Positions 9,504 through 15,447 of a stretch of DNA of 15,571 nt are shown piece by piece. Within the stretch, counting starts at the first letter, position 1; every line of letters begins with the position of its first letter. The notes below the pieces were generated by a model. That model saw only the letters and a program-made list of their open reading frames with translations, did no database searches and was not told where the DNA came from. The position numbers were made by a program, and so were the translations under genes. The stretch is from an uncultured Faecalicoccus sp. (GTDB lineage: Bacteria; Bacillota_I; Bacilli_A; Erysipelotrichales; Erysipelotrichaceae): assembly GCA_902497095.1 (NCBI GenBank), contig CABVDD010000044.1, forward strand, positions 1 through 15,571, written 5' to 3'.

Positions 9504-9576
9504 GCATGCCATCCTTTCGTTGATTTTTGTCTTGCGTCGTAGCCAAAGGCGCACTACCCCCTAAGACTATTATGCA
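9504..9576 (-). promoter_or_regulatory. Structured 5' leader of rpoBC
   Basis: The roughly 73-base leader is expected from the promoter position. On the minus strand it has an outer helix GTCTT/AAGAC (9563-9567 with 9529-9533). Inside is a hairpin GTAG/CTAC (9554-9557 with 9539-9542), a TGCG bulge, then CC/GG closing a TTT loop. There is no U-tract, so it is not an intrinsic terminator. No known regulatory motif was recognised. It could affect mRNA stability or translation, or be chance. Confidence 0.35.
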
Positions 9577-9583
9577 ATTTATT

Positions 9584-9612
9584 ATATTAGCTTATAGAAT
9601 GCAAACTGTCAA
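9584..9612 (-). promoter_or_regulatory. Sigma-A-type promoter of rpoBC
   Basis: The minus strand has a perfect TTGACA -35 box (9607-9612), a 17-base spacer and TAATAT (9584-9589) as -10. A TATAAT overlaps at 9581-9586 but would need a 20-base spacer. It lies downstream of the terminator of the HAD gene, so rpoBC is probably transcribed on its own. Confidence 0.8.
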
Positions 9613-9673
9613 TTCTATATTAACATATTTCTTGACAAATTTAAAAAAATGTTCTTTGCCCATAAATAAACAG

Positions 9674-9700
9674 AAAAAAAGATCTCATCACAAGATCTTT
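9674..9700 (-). terminator. Intrinsic terminator of the phosphoesterase-HAD transcript
   Basis: On the minus strand AAAGATCT (9693-9700) pairs with AGATCTTT (9678-9685) around the loop TGTGATG. The T-run continues to 9674. The 5' arm overlaps the HAD stop codon. Confidence 0.85.
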
Positions 9701-10520
9701 ATTCCGTTTCCAGTACATGTTCAAATAAAAAACGTCCCAATGCACTTTCATCATTTGTATATTCACTGACTACATTAGCCGCTTCTTTGGCACCTTTTGA
9801 TCCGTTTTTCATACAAACGCCCATACCAACCTTTTCCAACATCTGAATATCGTTGGCTTCATCGCCAAAAGCCACACAGTTTTCCAGGTTTACGCCAAAA
9901 TGTTTACACAACTTTTGTATACCATATCCTTTATTGATGGCTGGATCACAATATTCAAACAAGTTGTTTGCGGTATTAAAGCCTACACAATCTTCACGTT
10001 TAAATTTTTTAGATCGTTCTAAAACTTGTGGCATATATTCTGGATCACAATAAATGATCAATTTATTCACTGTACGATCTTTCAAGAAACTTTCCAGATC
10101 AATTTCGATTTCTGTTTCTCCAAACAACTTCGCGTGTGCTCTTGTTTCCGGCGTTGATTTACTTGTATAGCGAATATCTCCAACCAACACATGGAAAATG
10201 ACATCCATATCCTGATAAAAATGTATGATATCTAATATAATTTCTCCATCCAATAAATGATATTCTTCTTTGGTACGACGGCGTATATCATAAATAACGC
10301 CACCATTCATTCCCATAATGAAACTGACACTATCGGCAATCTTCCACTGCTCAAGCATCGCATGTACAGTTTCTACAGGACGACCAGAGGCAATACCAAA
10401 CAAGATTCCCTGATGTTTTAAGGCACTAATAGCTTTACGATTTAAATCAGATACCTCTTTTTTACTATTTAAAAAAGTACCATCCAGATCGGTTGCGACT
10501 AAAGTAACTGTGTTTTTCAT
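9699..10520 (-). CDS. Cof-type HAD-IIB family phosphatase
   Basis: This is a 273-residue haloacid dehalogenase-superfamily hydrolase, normally a cytoplasmic phosphatase of sugar phosphates, flavin or PLP-type metabolites. Motif I is DLDGT at 11-15, with nucleophile Asp11 and acid-base Asp13. Motif II Ser45 lies in ASGRP. Motif III Lys197 lies in INKGYG. Motif IV is GDEANDIQM, with Asp220 and Asp224. The large cap between motifs II and III is the C2B cap that defines subclass IIB. The TAGGAGAG site just upstream overlaps the stop codon of the phosphoesterase gene, with 10 bases between the genes, so the two are one transcription unit. The substrate cannot be predicted. Confidence 0.93.
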   Translation of the reverse strand: MKNTVTLVATDLDGTFLNSKKEVSDLNRKAISALKHQGILFGIASGRPVETVHAMLEQWKIADSVSFIMGMNGGVIYDIRRRTKEEYHLLDGEIILDIIHFYQDMDVIFHVLVGDIRYTSKSTPETRAHAKLFGETEIEIDLESFLKDRTVNKLIIYCDPEYMPQVLERSKKFKREDCVGFNTANNLFEYCDPAINKGYGIQKLCKHFGVNLENCVAFGDEANDIQMLEKVGMGVCMKNGSKGAKEAANVVSEYTNDESALGRFLFEHVLETE

Positions 10521-10530
10521 ATATTCTCTC

Positions 10531-11166
10531 CTATTCGATTTTTAAAGCTTTATTTTTTTCTCTTCTTTGTTTGTCGATTTCAATCCATTCATCCAATGTT
10601 AAAGGCTGATAATCAGAGTACATGCAAAAACAATTGATGAACTGACAAGGCACATTTTCCATATTTCCGGAAATACTGCGATGTACTTGTTTTTGTACAA
10701 AATCTTGATAAGCATCTAAATATATTTGATCTTGTGTCTTATGAATATGTCCATGCAGCATAAACGTTTTGGGATGGCCGTTTTCATCTTTTCGATATTG
10801 CCCGTTGTAACAAGCAATAGGATAATGACAAGCCACCACTTTTCGCTTATTCTCATTAAATTCCGCATATTCTTTGATCCATAAAAATCGGGATGCATCA
10901 AATTCTTTATCCTGTAAAAAACGATCATGATTTCCTTTGATCAAGTACAAGCGTCCATTAAGTTGTCGAAGAACTTCTTGCGTCTCCTGCGCCTTTCCCC
11001 AACTAAAATCACCCAAAATGACAACTTCATCATTTTTTCGAACTTTTTCATTCCAACGCTCGATCATATAAGCATTCATCGCTTCAACCGATTCAAACCC
11101 TCTTTGATCCATATGTTCATTTAACGCTCGATGAAAGAAATGACAGTCCGCAATATAATAGCGCAT
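10531..11166 (-). CDS. Calcineurin-like metallophosphoesterase family protein
   Basis: This 211-residue protein has the two-metal phosphoesterase signature in order: Asp7-x-His9, GDFSWG with Asp53, GNHD at 78-81, His114 in CHYP, and GHIHKT with His140 and His142. It has no signal peptide or membrane segment, so it is cytoplasmic. It belongs to the small phage- and bacterium-type phosphoesterases of unknown physiological substrate. The start is supported by a long GGAGAGGTGA site a few bases upstream. No convincing promoter lies between the preceding terminator (11186-11209) and this gene, so it may depend on read-through from the lipoprotein gene or on a promoter inside it. The HAD gene follows 10 bases downstream. 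Confidence 0.92.
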   Translation of the reverse strand: MRYYIADCHFFHRALNEHMDQRGFESVEAMNAYMIERWNEKVRKNDEVVILGDFSWGKAQETQEVLRQLNGRLYLIKGNHDRFLQDKEFDASRFLWIKEYAEFNENKRKVVACHYPIACYNGQYRKDENGHPKTFMLHGHIHKTQDQIYLDAYQDFVQKQVHRSISGNMENVPCQFINCFCMYSDYQPLTLDEWIEIDKQRREKNKALKIE

Positions 11167-11185
11167 GATTTCACCTCTCCTTATG

Positions 11186-11209
11186 AAAAAAAGCGGTCAA
11201 GCCGCCTTA
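11186..11209 (-). terminator. Intrinsic terminator after the lipoprotein gene
   Basis: On the minus strand AAGGCGG (11203-11209) pairs with CCGCTTT around the loop CTTGA, with one G-U pair, followed by a T-run. It overlaps the lipoprotein stop codon and lies just before the phosphoesterase ribosome binding site. It may be leaky, because the downstream genes show no clear promoter. Confidence 0.75.
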
Positions 11210-11707
11210 ATCTACTATACATGTATAACCAGATGCTTCCTGACTTTTTCGAGTCTGCGCCAACGAAATATGTTCGCTGTCTCTTTCTCCTTCCTGTAAA
11301 AGACCAGCTTCTACAAGCTCTTTATCATTGGCAATTTCATAATTTACATGCAATGTGATCTCTACATGATCCTCAACTATCTCTCCAGAGGCTTCGACCC
11401 CTTTAAGATCATATAAAGATTGTAAAGACTGATTGATCTTATCTTGAATACTTTGTGCATCTAAATCGTCACGTATACCTAAATCTGAAAAAGACATGGC
11501 AAATGTTTGTGTCATACTTTGAATCTGATCGCCTTTTGCCTCAAAAGTTAACGTATCATTTTTATCACTGGTACAAGTCATCGTTGACGGTGTCTGATCT
11601 TCCTTTTGTTCTTTTTGTGTACGCGTGCTCTCTGTATTAAAATCACTTAATCTGGCACAGCCGCTAAACAACAATACCAATACCAAAAGCATCCCCAACT
11701 TTTTCAT
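11207..11707 (-). CDS. Small lipoprotein, YehR/DUF1307-like
   Basis: This 166-residue protein has a lipoprotein signal peptide: Lys2-Lys3, a hydrophobic Leu/Val core and lipobox FSGC with Cys17, so it should be anchored outside the membrane. A charged linker (about 22-40) leads to a domain with T-C-T at 44-46, alternating strands, the segment YDLKGVEASGEIVEDHVEI and a Cys near the C terminus that might pair with Cys45. This pattern recalls the YehR (DUF1307) lipoproteins, whose role is unknown. That match is from memory and is moderate. The ATG follows GGGGCTGGTGAG. The aminotransferase stop is 29 bases upstream, so it may be the last gene of the transporter operon, but a weak promoter also precedes it. 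Confidence 0.8.
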   Translation of the reverse strand: MKKLGMLLVLVLLFSGCARLSDFNTESTRTQKEQKEDQTPSTMTCTSDKNDTLTFEAKGDQIQSMTQTFAMSFSDLGIRDDLDAQSIQDKINQSLQSLYDLKGVEASGEIVEDHVEITLHVNYEIANDKELVEAGLLQEGERDSEHISLAQTRKSQEASGYTCIVD

Positions 11708-11730
11708 CTCACCAGCCCCTTAATAACTAC

Positions 11731-11760
11731 AGTGTATCATAAGCCTTTTTTAGATTTCAA
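11731..11760 (-). promoter_or_regulatory. Possible promoter of the lipoprotein gene
   Basis: The minus strand carries TTGAAA (11755-11760), an 18-base spacer and TACACT (11731-11736), within and just after the 3' end of the aminotransferase gene. The match is partial, so the lipoprotein may be expressed separately from the transporter operon, as part of it, or both. Confidence 0.3.
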
Positions 11761-12831
11761 GATATCAAAAAGTAACATCAGTCCTTCTTGAAACTGTTGT
11801 GGATCTTGTCCTAGACCTAAACGCATATATCCTTCTTTATCAAAACAGGCACCTGGCACAAAAAAGATACCATGCTCTTTAAGCAGATATTGTGCCATTG
11901 CGATACTGTCTTTCATATCTTTAATTTCCAGAAAACAAACTGTACCATTCTCAGGAACCACACAATCAAATAAGTCTTGATCTTGCAGCCAATGTTTTAA
12001 GAAAGCACGATTTTGATCTAAAATCATATTGGTTCTTTGTAGAATAAAATCCTTATGAGCCAGAGCCGCTTGTCCTAAAGCATCCAATAAAGGTCCTGTA
12101 GAAATCATCGTATAATCTCTTCGACTATTGATTTTTTTAATAAGATCACATTCTGCCTTGATCCAACCTAAGCGAAGCCCAGCCAAACCATACATCTTGC
12201 TTAATGAAGAGGTACTGATTCCTCTTTGATATAGATCACTGATACTTGGCAATCGATCAGGATCCCGATATACTTCATCACACAAAATATAGATCTCTTT
12301 TTGATCGCATACTTGAATCAACTCCTTTAAAAAAGGAAGATCATATTGTGTTCCTGTCGGATTATTGGGATTATTTAAGATGATCAACTTTGTATTATCT
12401 TTGATCGCATCCAAAAAATCCTGCAGCTTTGGCTGCCACAAATTTTCTGGCAAAAGCTCAATTTGAGAAACTTCGCACCCCAAAGATTTTGGATAACTGG
12501 TAAACTGCTGATATCCTGGTACACAAGCAATCACATGATCTTCAGGTTCTAAAATTGTTTCCATCACCAGCACATTTGCTTCCAGACAACCATTAGTACT
12601 TGTGATATTATCCACACTGCCTGTTTTATATAACGATAAAATCTCTTTGCGAAATGCCAGACTGCCTTGAATTTCTCCATAATCCAATACAAGTTTAGAC
12701 AAATCGACCTGCGTCATCTGTAAAAGGTCTTCCATAGAAAAAGATGAAGCACAAGTGTCCGTTAAATTATACTTTGCTTGTCCTTCATTCTCATTCATCC
12801 ATTGTTCGACTTTAAAATCTGCTAATCTCAT
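11737..12831 (-). CDS. PLP-dependent aminotransferase, class I/II fold
   Basis: This 364-residue fold-type I enzyme has all expected active-site features: NNPNNPTG at 153-160, Asp185 in CDEVY pairing with the pyridine nitrogen, Tyr188, Lys212 in SSLSKMYG as the Schiff-base lysine, Arg220 in GLRLGW, and Arg337 in YMRLGLG for the substrate carboxylate. Its ATG overlaps the stop codon of the ABC transporter ATPase (ATGA), so its synthesis is coupled to the importer. The arginine-type T-box upstream suggests that the imported amino acid is arginine or a relative and that this enzyme acts on it. Arginine-handling aminotransferase-like enzymes of the VioD type are a conceivable relationship, but that is inference. 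No substrate can be read from the sequence alone. Confidence 0.92.
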   Translation of the reverse strand: MRLADFKVEQWMNENEGQAKYNLTDTCASSFSMEDLLQMTQVDLSKLVLDYGEIQGSLAFRKEILSLYKTGSVDNITSTNGCLEANVLVMETILEPEDHVIACVPGYQQFTSYPKSLGCEVSQIELLPENLWQPKLQDFLDAIKDNTKLIILNNPNNPTGTQYDLPFLKELIQVCDQKEIYILCDEVYRDPDRLPSISDLYQRGISTSSLSKMYGLAGLRLGWIKAECDLIKKINSRRDYTMISTGPLLDALGQAALAHKDFILQRTNMILDQNRAFLKHWLQDQDLFDCVVPENGTVCFLEIKDMKDSIAMAQYLLKEHGIFFVPGACFDKEGYMRLGLGQDPQQFQEGLMLLFDILKSKKGL

Positions 12832-13559
12832 TCGTAAAATACCTTGCTTAAGAAATCTTTAGCACGATCAGATTGTGGATTGGAGAAAAATTCTTCACTT
12901 GGTGAATCTTCCACGATCTCGCCATGATCTAAAAACACTACACGACTTCCCACTTTACGGGCAAAGCCCATTTCATGCGTTACAACGATCATTGTCATTC
13001 CTTGTTTTCCCAAATCTTTCATAACCTCAAGTACTTCTTTGATCATTTCCGGATCCAAAGCACTGGTCGGCTCATCAAATAACATCATTTCTGGATTCAT
13101 ACACAAAGCCCGGGCAATCGCAACACGTTGTTTCTGTCCTCCAGATAAGTTATTTGGATATGCATCTTTCTTTTCTGCCAAACCGACTCTTTCCAAATAC
13201 ATCAACGATGTTTTCTGAGCTTCTTCCTTAGAACGATTTAACACCTGGATCTGTGCCAGATTACAGTTTTCCAGCACTGTCATATTAGGAAATAAGTTAA
13301 AGTGTTGAAACACAAATCCCATTTTATTTCGCTGCTGACGATATTTCTTTTCATCTTTTGGGTCCATGAGTTCCCCATTCATATAAATTTTTCCCTGATC
13401 TACTTTCTCTAAGCCGTGAATACATCTTAAAAGCGTACTCTTTCCAGAACCAGAAGGGCCGATCAAAGAAACAATTTCTCCTTGGTTGACTTCCAAAGAT
13501 ACATCCTTTAAGGCATGCAGCTTGCCAAAGTTTTTTCGTATATGTTCTACTTTAATCAC
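12828..13559 (-). CDS. Polar amino-acid ABC transporter ATP-binding protein (GlnQ/ArtP-type)
   Basis: This is a 243-residue ATPase subunit of an amino-acid importer. Walker A is GPSGSGKST (34-42), the Q-loop glutamine is Gln85, the signature LSGGQ is at 138-142, Walker B is MMLFDEPTSALD with catalytic Glu163, and the H-loop histidine is His195. The start is GTG at 13557-13559, giving (M/V)IKVEHIRKNFG, the usual beginning of this family. It overlaps the last codons of the permease by 8 bases, with an AGAGG site 10 bases before it. The stop overlaps the aminotransferase start. Regulation is expected from the T-box leader upstream of the operon. Confidence 0.96.
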   Translation of the reverse strand: MIKVEHIRKNFGKLHALKDVSLEVNQGEIVSLIGPSGSGKSTLLRCIHGLEKVDQGKIYMNGELMDPKDEKKYRQQRNKMGFVFQHFNLFPNMTVLENCNLAQIQVLNRSKEEAQKTSLMYLERVGLAEKKDAYPNNLSGGQKQRVAIARALCMNPEMMLFDEPTSALDPEMIKEVLEVMKDLGKQGMTMIVVTHEMGFARKVGSRVVFLDHGEIVEDSPSEEFFSNPQSDRAKDFLSKVFYE

Positions 13560-14235
13560 TGACAGCCAACCTCTTTTCTACACGTTTTCCGATATAGGAA
13601 ATACTAATTGTCATAACCAGATAGAAGATAGCCGCTAAAAAATAAGGCGACATAACTTCATAATATTGAGCACCTACGATCTGAGCACTCTTTAAAAGTT
13701 CAATGGCACCAATGGTACTTGTCAAAGAACTGTCCTTGATCAAAGTTACAAACTCGCTGATGATTGGCGGCACAATCAATTTAAAAGCCTGCGGCAATAC
13801 CACAAAGCGCATGGTTTGCCAGGAATTTAATCCTAAAGTTTCACAAGCTTCCCATTGTCCTTTATCTACACCGTTGATACCACTTCGAATCAGCTCCGTA
13901 GAATAAGCACCGGAATTGATGCTCATGGCAATGATACCGATCAAATACACATTAATTCGCAATACATCGCCGGTAATAGCTGTATATATAGAAGGAATGA
14001 CTGAGAAAATAATTAAGATCTGTAACAACATAGGTGTTCCTCGAATCACTTCTACATAAAAATTACCGATAGCGCGTAGTACAAGATACTTCGAACGTTT
14101 GGCACTGGCACCCAAGACACCTAGTATCAAACCAATAAATAGGGATAGTATGGCCATCCCTAATGATACTAACGCTCCTTTCGCAAAGTAAAGCGCCACA
14201 TCAAGTGTAAATACTTGCTCAAAGGCTGAAAACAT
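13552..14235 (-). CDS. Polar amino-acid ABC transporter permease (HisM/GlnP family)
   Basis: This 227-residue membrane protein has about five hydrophobic segments, at roughly 20-45, 65-85, 92-110, 155-175 and 195-215. The cytoplasmic coupling loop that docks on the ATPase is the EAA motif, seen around 120-150 (SGINGVDKGQWEACETLGLN). The family usually works as a homodimer or with a paired permease. Only one permease gene is present, which suggests a homodimer. The binding-protein stop is 19 bases upstream. A GAGGG site precedes the ATG. Confidence 0.95.
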   Translation of the reverse strand: MFSAFEQVFTLDVALYFAKGALVSLGMAILSLFIGLILGVLGASAKRSKYLVLRAIGNFYVEVIRGTPMLLQILIIFSVIPSIYTAITGDVLRINVYLIGIIAMSINSGAYSTELIRSGINGVDKGQWEACETLGLNSWQTMRFVVLPQAFKLIVPPIISEFVTLIKDSSLTSTIGAIELLKSAQIVGAQYYEVMSPYFLAAIFYLVMTISISYIGKRVEKRLAVSD

Positions 14236-14254
14236 ACTATCCCTCTTCTTTCAT

Positions 14255-15022
14255 TTATTCAACTGCCGTTAGGCCGTATTCTTCACACATCTTGGCATAG
14301 TCATCACTGGCGATGAAAGCTTCGATGCATTTGTTGATCAAATCAATCATTTCTGTATTGCCTTCTTTAGCGATAATATAATTCTTTTCATCCATCAAGA
14401 CACCATCCAAAACAGTGAAGTTTCCACTGTCTGCATAACTCTTGGCAACACCAGAGTCAATAACAGCTGCATCATACTGATTGGCACTTAATGCATTCAT
14501 GATATCCTGAACATTTTTTAAACCTGTTACTTCTCCTCCAGCATCTTTGGCAGCTTGTTCTCCTGTAGCTCCTGTTTGTGCAGCAATAGATTTTCCTGCC
14601 AACTGATCGATTGAAGTAATATCTGATCCTGCTGGTACTACTGCCACTTGTGCAGATCCTAAGTATGGTTCGCTCCATTCTACTTTTCTATCGGCATCAT
14701 AAGTGAACCCAGAAATTCCTAAGTCGATCTGATCACCTTGAATCTGTGTAACAATGTTGTCAAAATCCATTTGTTTAAATTCAAATTTATAAGTTGTTTC
14801 TTCATTTTCATTCAGGTAGTTTTCAAACCAATCAACCATGTCGATATCAAACCCTACCATCTCATTATCTGTATTTAAGCTTTCATATGGTTCATAATCT
14901 GGTGAAATACCAATTGTTATCGTTTTAGTATCTTCATCCGATGTAGTTGATTCACCACTAGAACATCCAACCATACCAGCTACCATGCATGCTGCCAAAC
15001 CTAATTTTAATAATTTACTCAT
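14255..15022 (-). CDS. Amino-acid ABC transporter substrate-binding lipoprotein (SBP family 3)
   Basis: This 255-residue extracellular receptor of the importer has a lipoprotein signal ending in GMVGC, so Cys20 becomes the lipidated N terminus. A Ser/Thr/Glu/Asp linker runs to about 33. The mature domain shows family-3 hallmarks: YEPYES, GFDIDMVDW, and the segment QIQGDQIDLGISGFTYDADR at about 94-113, followed by KVEWSEPY. The arginine of that segment is in the position that binds the ligand carboxylate in this family. The start ATG follows an AGAGGG site by 8 bases, in a nearly pyrimidine-free stretch that leaves it open. The T-box specifier suggests arginine as ligand, but the pocket alone does not prove it. 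Confidence 0.95.
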   Translation of the reverse strand: MSKLLKLGLAACMVAGMVGCSSGESTTSDEDTKTITIGISPDYEPYESLNTDNEMVGFDIDMVDWFENYLNENEETTYKFEFKQMDFDNIVTQIQGDQIDLGISGFTYDADRKVEWSEPYLGSAQVAVVPAGSDITSIDQLAGKSIAAQTGATGEQAAKDAGGEVTGLKNVQDIMNALSANQYDAAVIDSGVAKSYADSGNFTVLDGVLMDEKNYIIAKEGNTEMIDLINKCIEAFIASDDYAKMCEEYGLTAVE

Positions 15023-15063
15023 ATTTTTTGCCCTCTTCTTTCTCTCTTCTTCTTTTTTATTTT

Positions 15064-15120
15064 TTACTGTTTTTTATAAGATGCGAATCTATCGCATCGT
15101 CGTCGATCTTCTTTACTCAT
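15064..15120 (-). CDS. Arginine-rich leader peptide MSKEDRRRCDRFASYKKQ
   Basis: This 18-codon ORF lies between the T-box terminator and the binding-protein gene. AAAGGA at 15129-15134 is spaced 8 bases from the ATG at 15118-15120, a good initiation signal. Codons 6-8 are consecutive CGA and codon 11 is AGA. An in-frame ATG-CGA also lies just upstream at 15121-15126, too close to the ribosome binding site to be the preferred start. Amino-acid biosynthetic and uptake operons often use such peptides as sensors: scarcity of the charged tRNA stalls the ribosome on the run of cognate codons. Here the run matches the specificity inferred for the T-box. The ORF spans two alternative hairpins. Its translation is inferred. 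The short length means chance remains possible. Confidence 0.6.
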   Translation of the reverse strand: MSKEDRRRCDRFASYKKQ

Positions 15121-15129
15121 TCGCATCTT
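15078..15129 (-). promoter_or_regulatory. Two mutually exclusive hairpins across the leader ORF
   Basis: Arm A, AAGATGCGAAT (15119-15129), pairs perfectly with arm C, ATTCGCATCTT (15078-15088), across a 30-base loop. Arm B, GATGCGA (15092-15098), inside that loop pairs perfectly with TCGCATC (15080-15086) across the 5-base loop TAGAT. A:C would cover the region at and just before the leader start codon. B:C would leave it open. No U-run follows, so neither is a standard terminator. The CGA run (15097-15105) overlaps or abuts arm B. Confidence 0.6.
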
Positions 15130-15138
15130 CCTTTCTAT

Positions 15139-15171
15139 AAAAAAAATCGCCCTTTATACAAAAGGACGATT
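15139..15171 (-). terminator. T-box regulated terminator
   Basis: On the minus strand AATCGTCCTTT (15161-15171) pairs with AAAGGGCGATT (15145-15155) over the loop TGTAT, followed by eight T. The 5' arm contains CCTT, which can instead pair with AAGG just before the T-box UGGU to form the antiterminator. Confidence 0.92.
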
Positions 15172-15367
15172 GACTCGCGGTACCACCTTAATTCCATCCA
15201 TCATTTGGATGACACCTCATTCTTAACGCGAATACACGATCATTGCCTCATTTCTTTCGACAATGCGACTCCAAGACACGTTCCAGATTTCTTCTTACGA
15301 ATTTACACCAGCCATTCGCTCTCTACAAAGAAAACCATCTGTACTTCTTCTCTTCTTTGTCTTTATG
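15139..15367 (-). promoter_or_regulatory. T-box riboswitch, specifier CGU (arginine)
   Basis: The leader senses uncharged tRNA and controls read-through into the transporter operon. The T-box core GGTGGTACCGCG is at 15176-15187. UGGU would pair with a tRNA acceptor end having A as discriminator base. Stem I has AAGTA followed by CAGAT, which pairs with ATCTG, then GAA and the triplet CGT (15278-15280), then GTCTTGGAGT. GGTGTAAAT matches the conserved distal loop. Two independent anchors place the specifier at CGU: three bases after the closing C-G pair, and six bases before GAGU. Stem III is CATTG/CAATG around 15242-15265. The expected partner is tRNA-Arg(ICG). The T-box identity is very sure, and the arginine reading is probable. 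Confidence 0.93.
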
Positions 15368-15373
15368 GTCATT

Positions 15374-15401
15374 ATTATACACAGGAAATACTTTTTTGCA
15401 A
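15374..15401 (-). promoter_or_regulatory. Promoter of the T-box transporter operon
   Basis: On the minus strand TTGCAA (15396-15401), a 16-base spacer and a perfect TATAAT (15374-15379) predict a start near 15367, just before the first conserved bases of T-box stem I. Confidence 0.8.
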
Positions 15402-15420
15402 CAAAAAATTGAAAAGTTTG

Positions 15421-15440
15421 AAAAAATTTTCTGAAAATTA
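15421..15440 (-). terminator. Weak AT-only hairpin after the right-edge gene
   Basis: AATTTT and AAAATT flank a CAG loop on the minus strand, followed by a T-run, 8 bases downstream of the stop codon at 15448. The stem has no G-C pairs, so termination would be weak. Confidence 0.3.
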
Positions 15441-15447
15441 CTTACAT

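Noticed and set aside
9504..9554. 17-residue N-terminal extension of RpoB
   Set aside because: The AAAGGA site is correctly spaced only for the ATG at 9503.
15078..15098. B:C hairpin as a classical attenuator terminator
   Set aside because: It is followed by TTATAAAAAA on the coding strand and not by a U-tract.
15277..15279. Reading the T-box specifier as GUG (valine), one base later
   Set aside because: Both the spacing after the closing C-G pair and the spacing to the downstream GAGU favour CGU, though a covariance model should confirm it.
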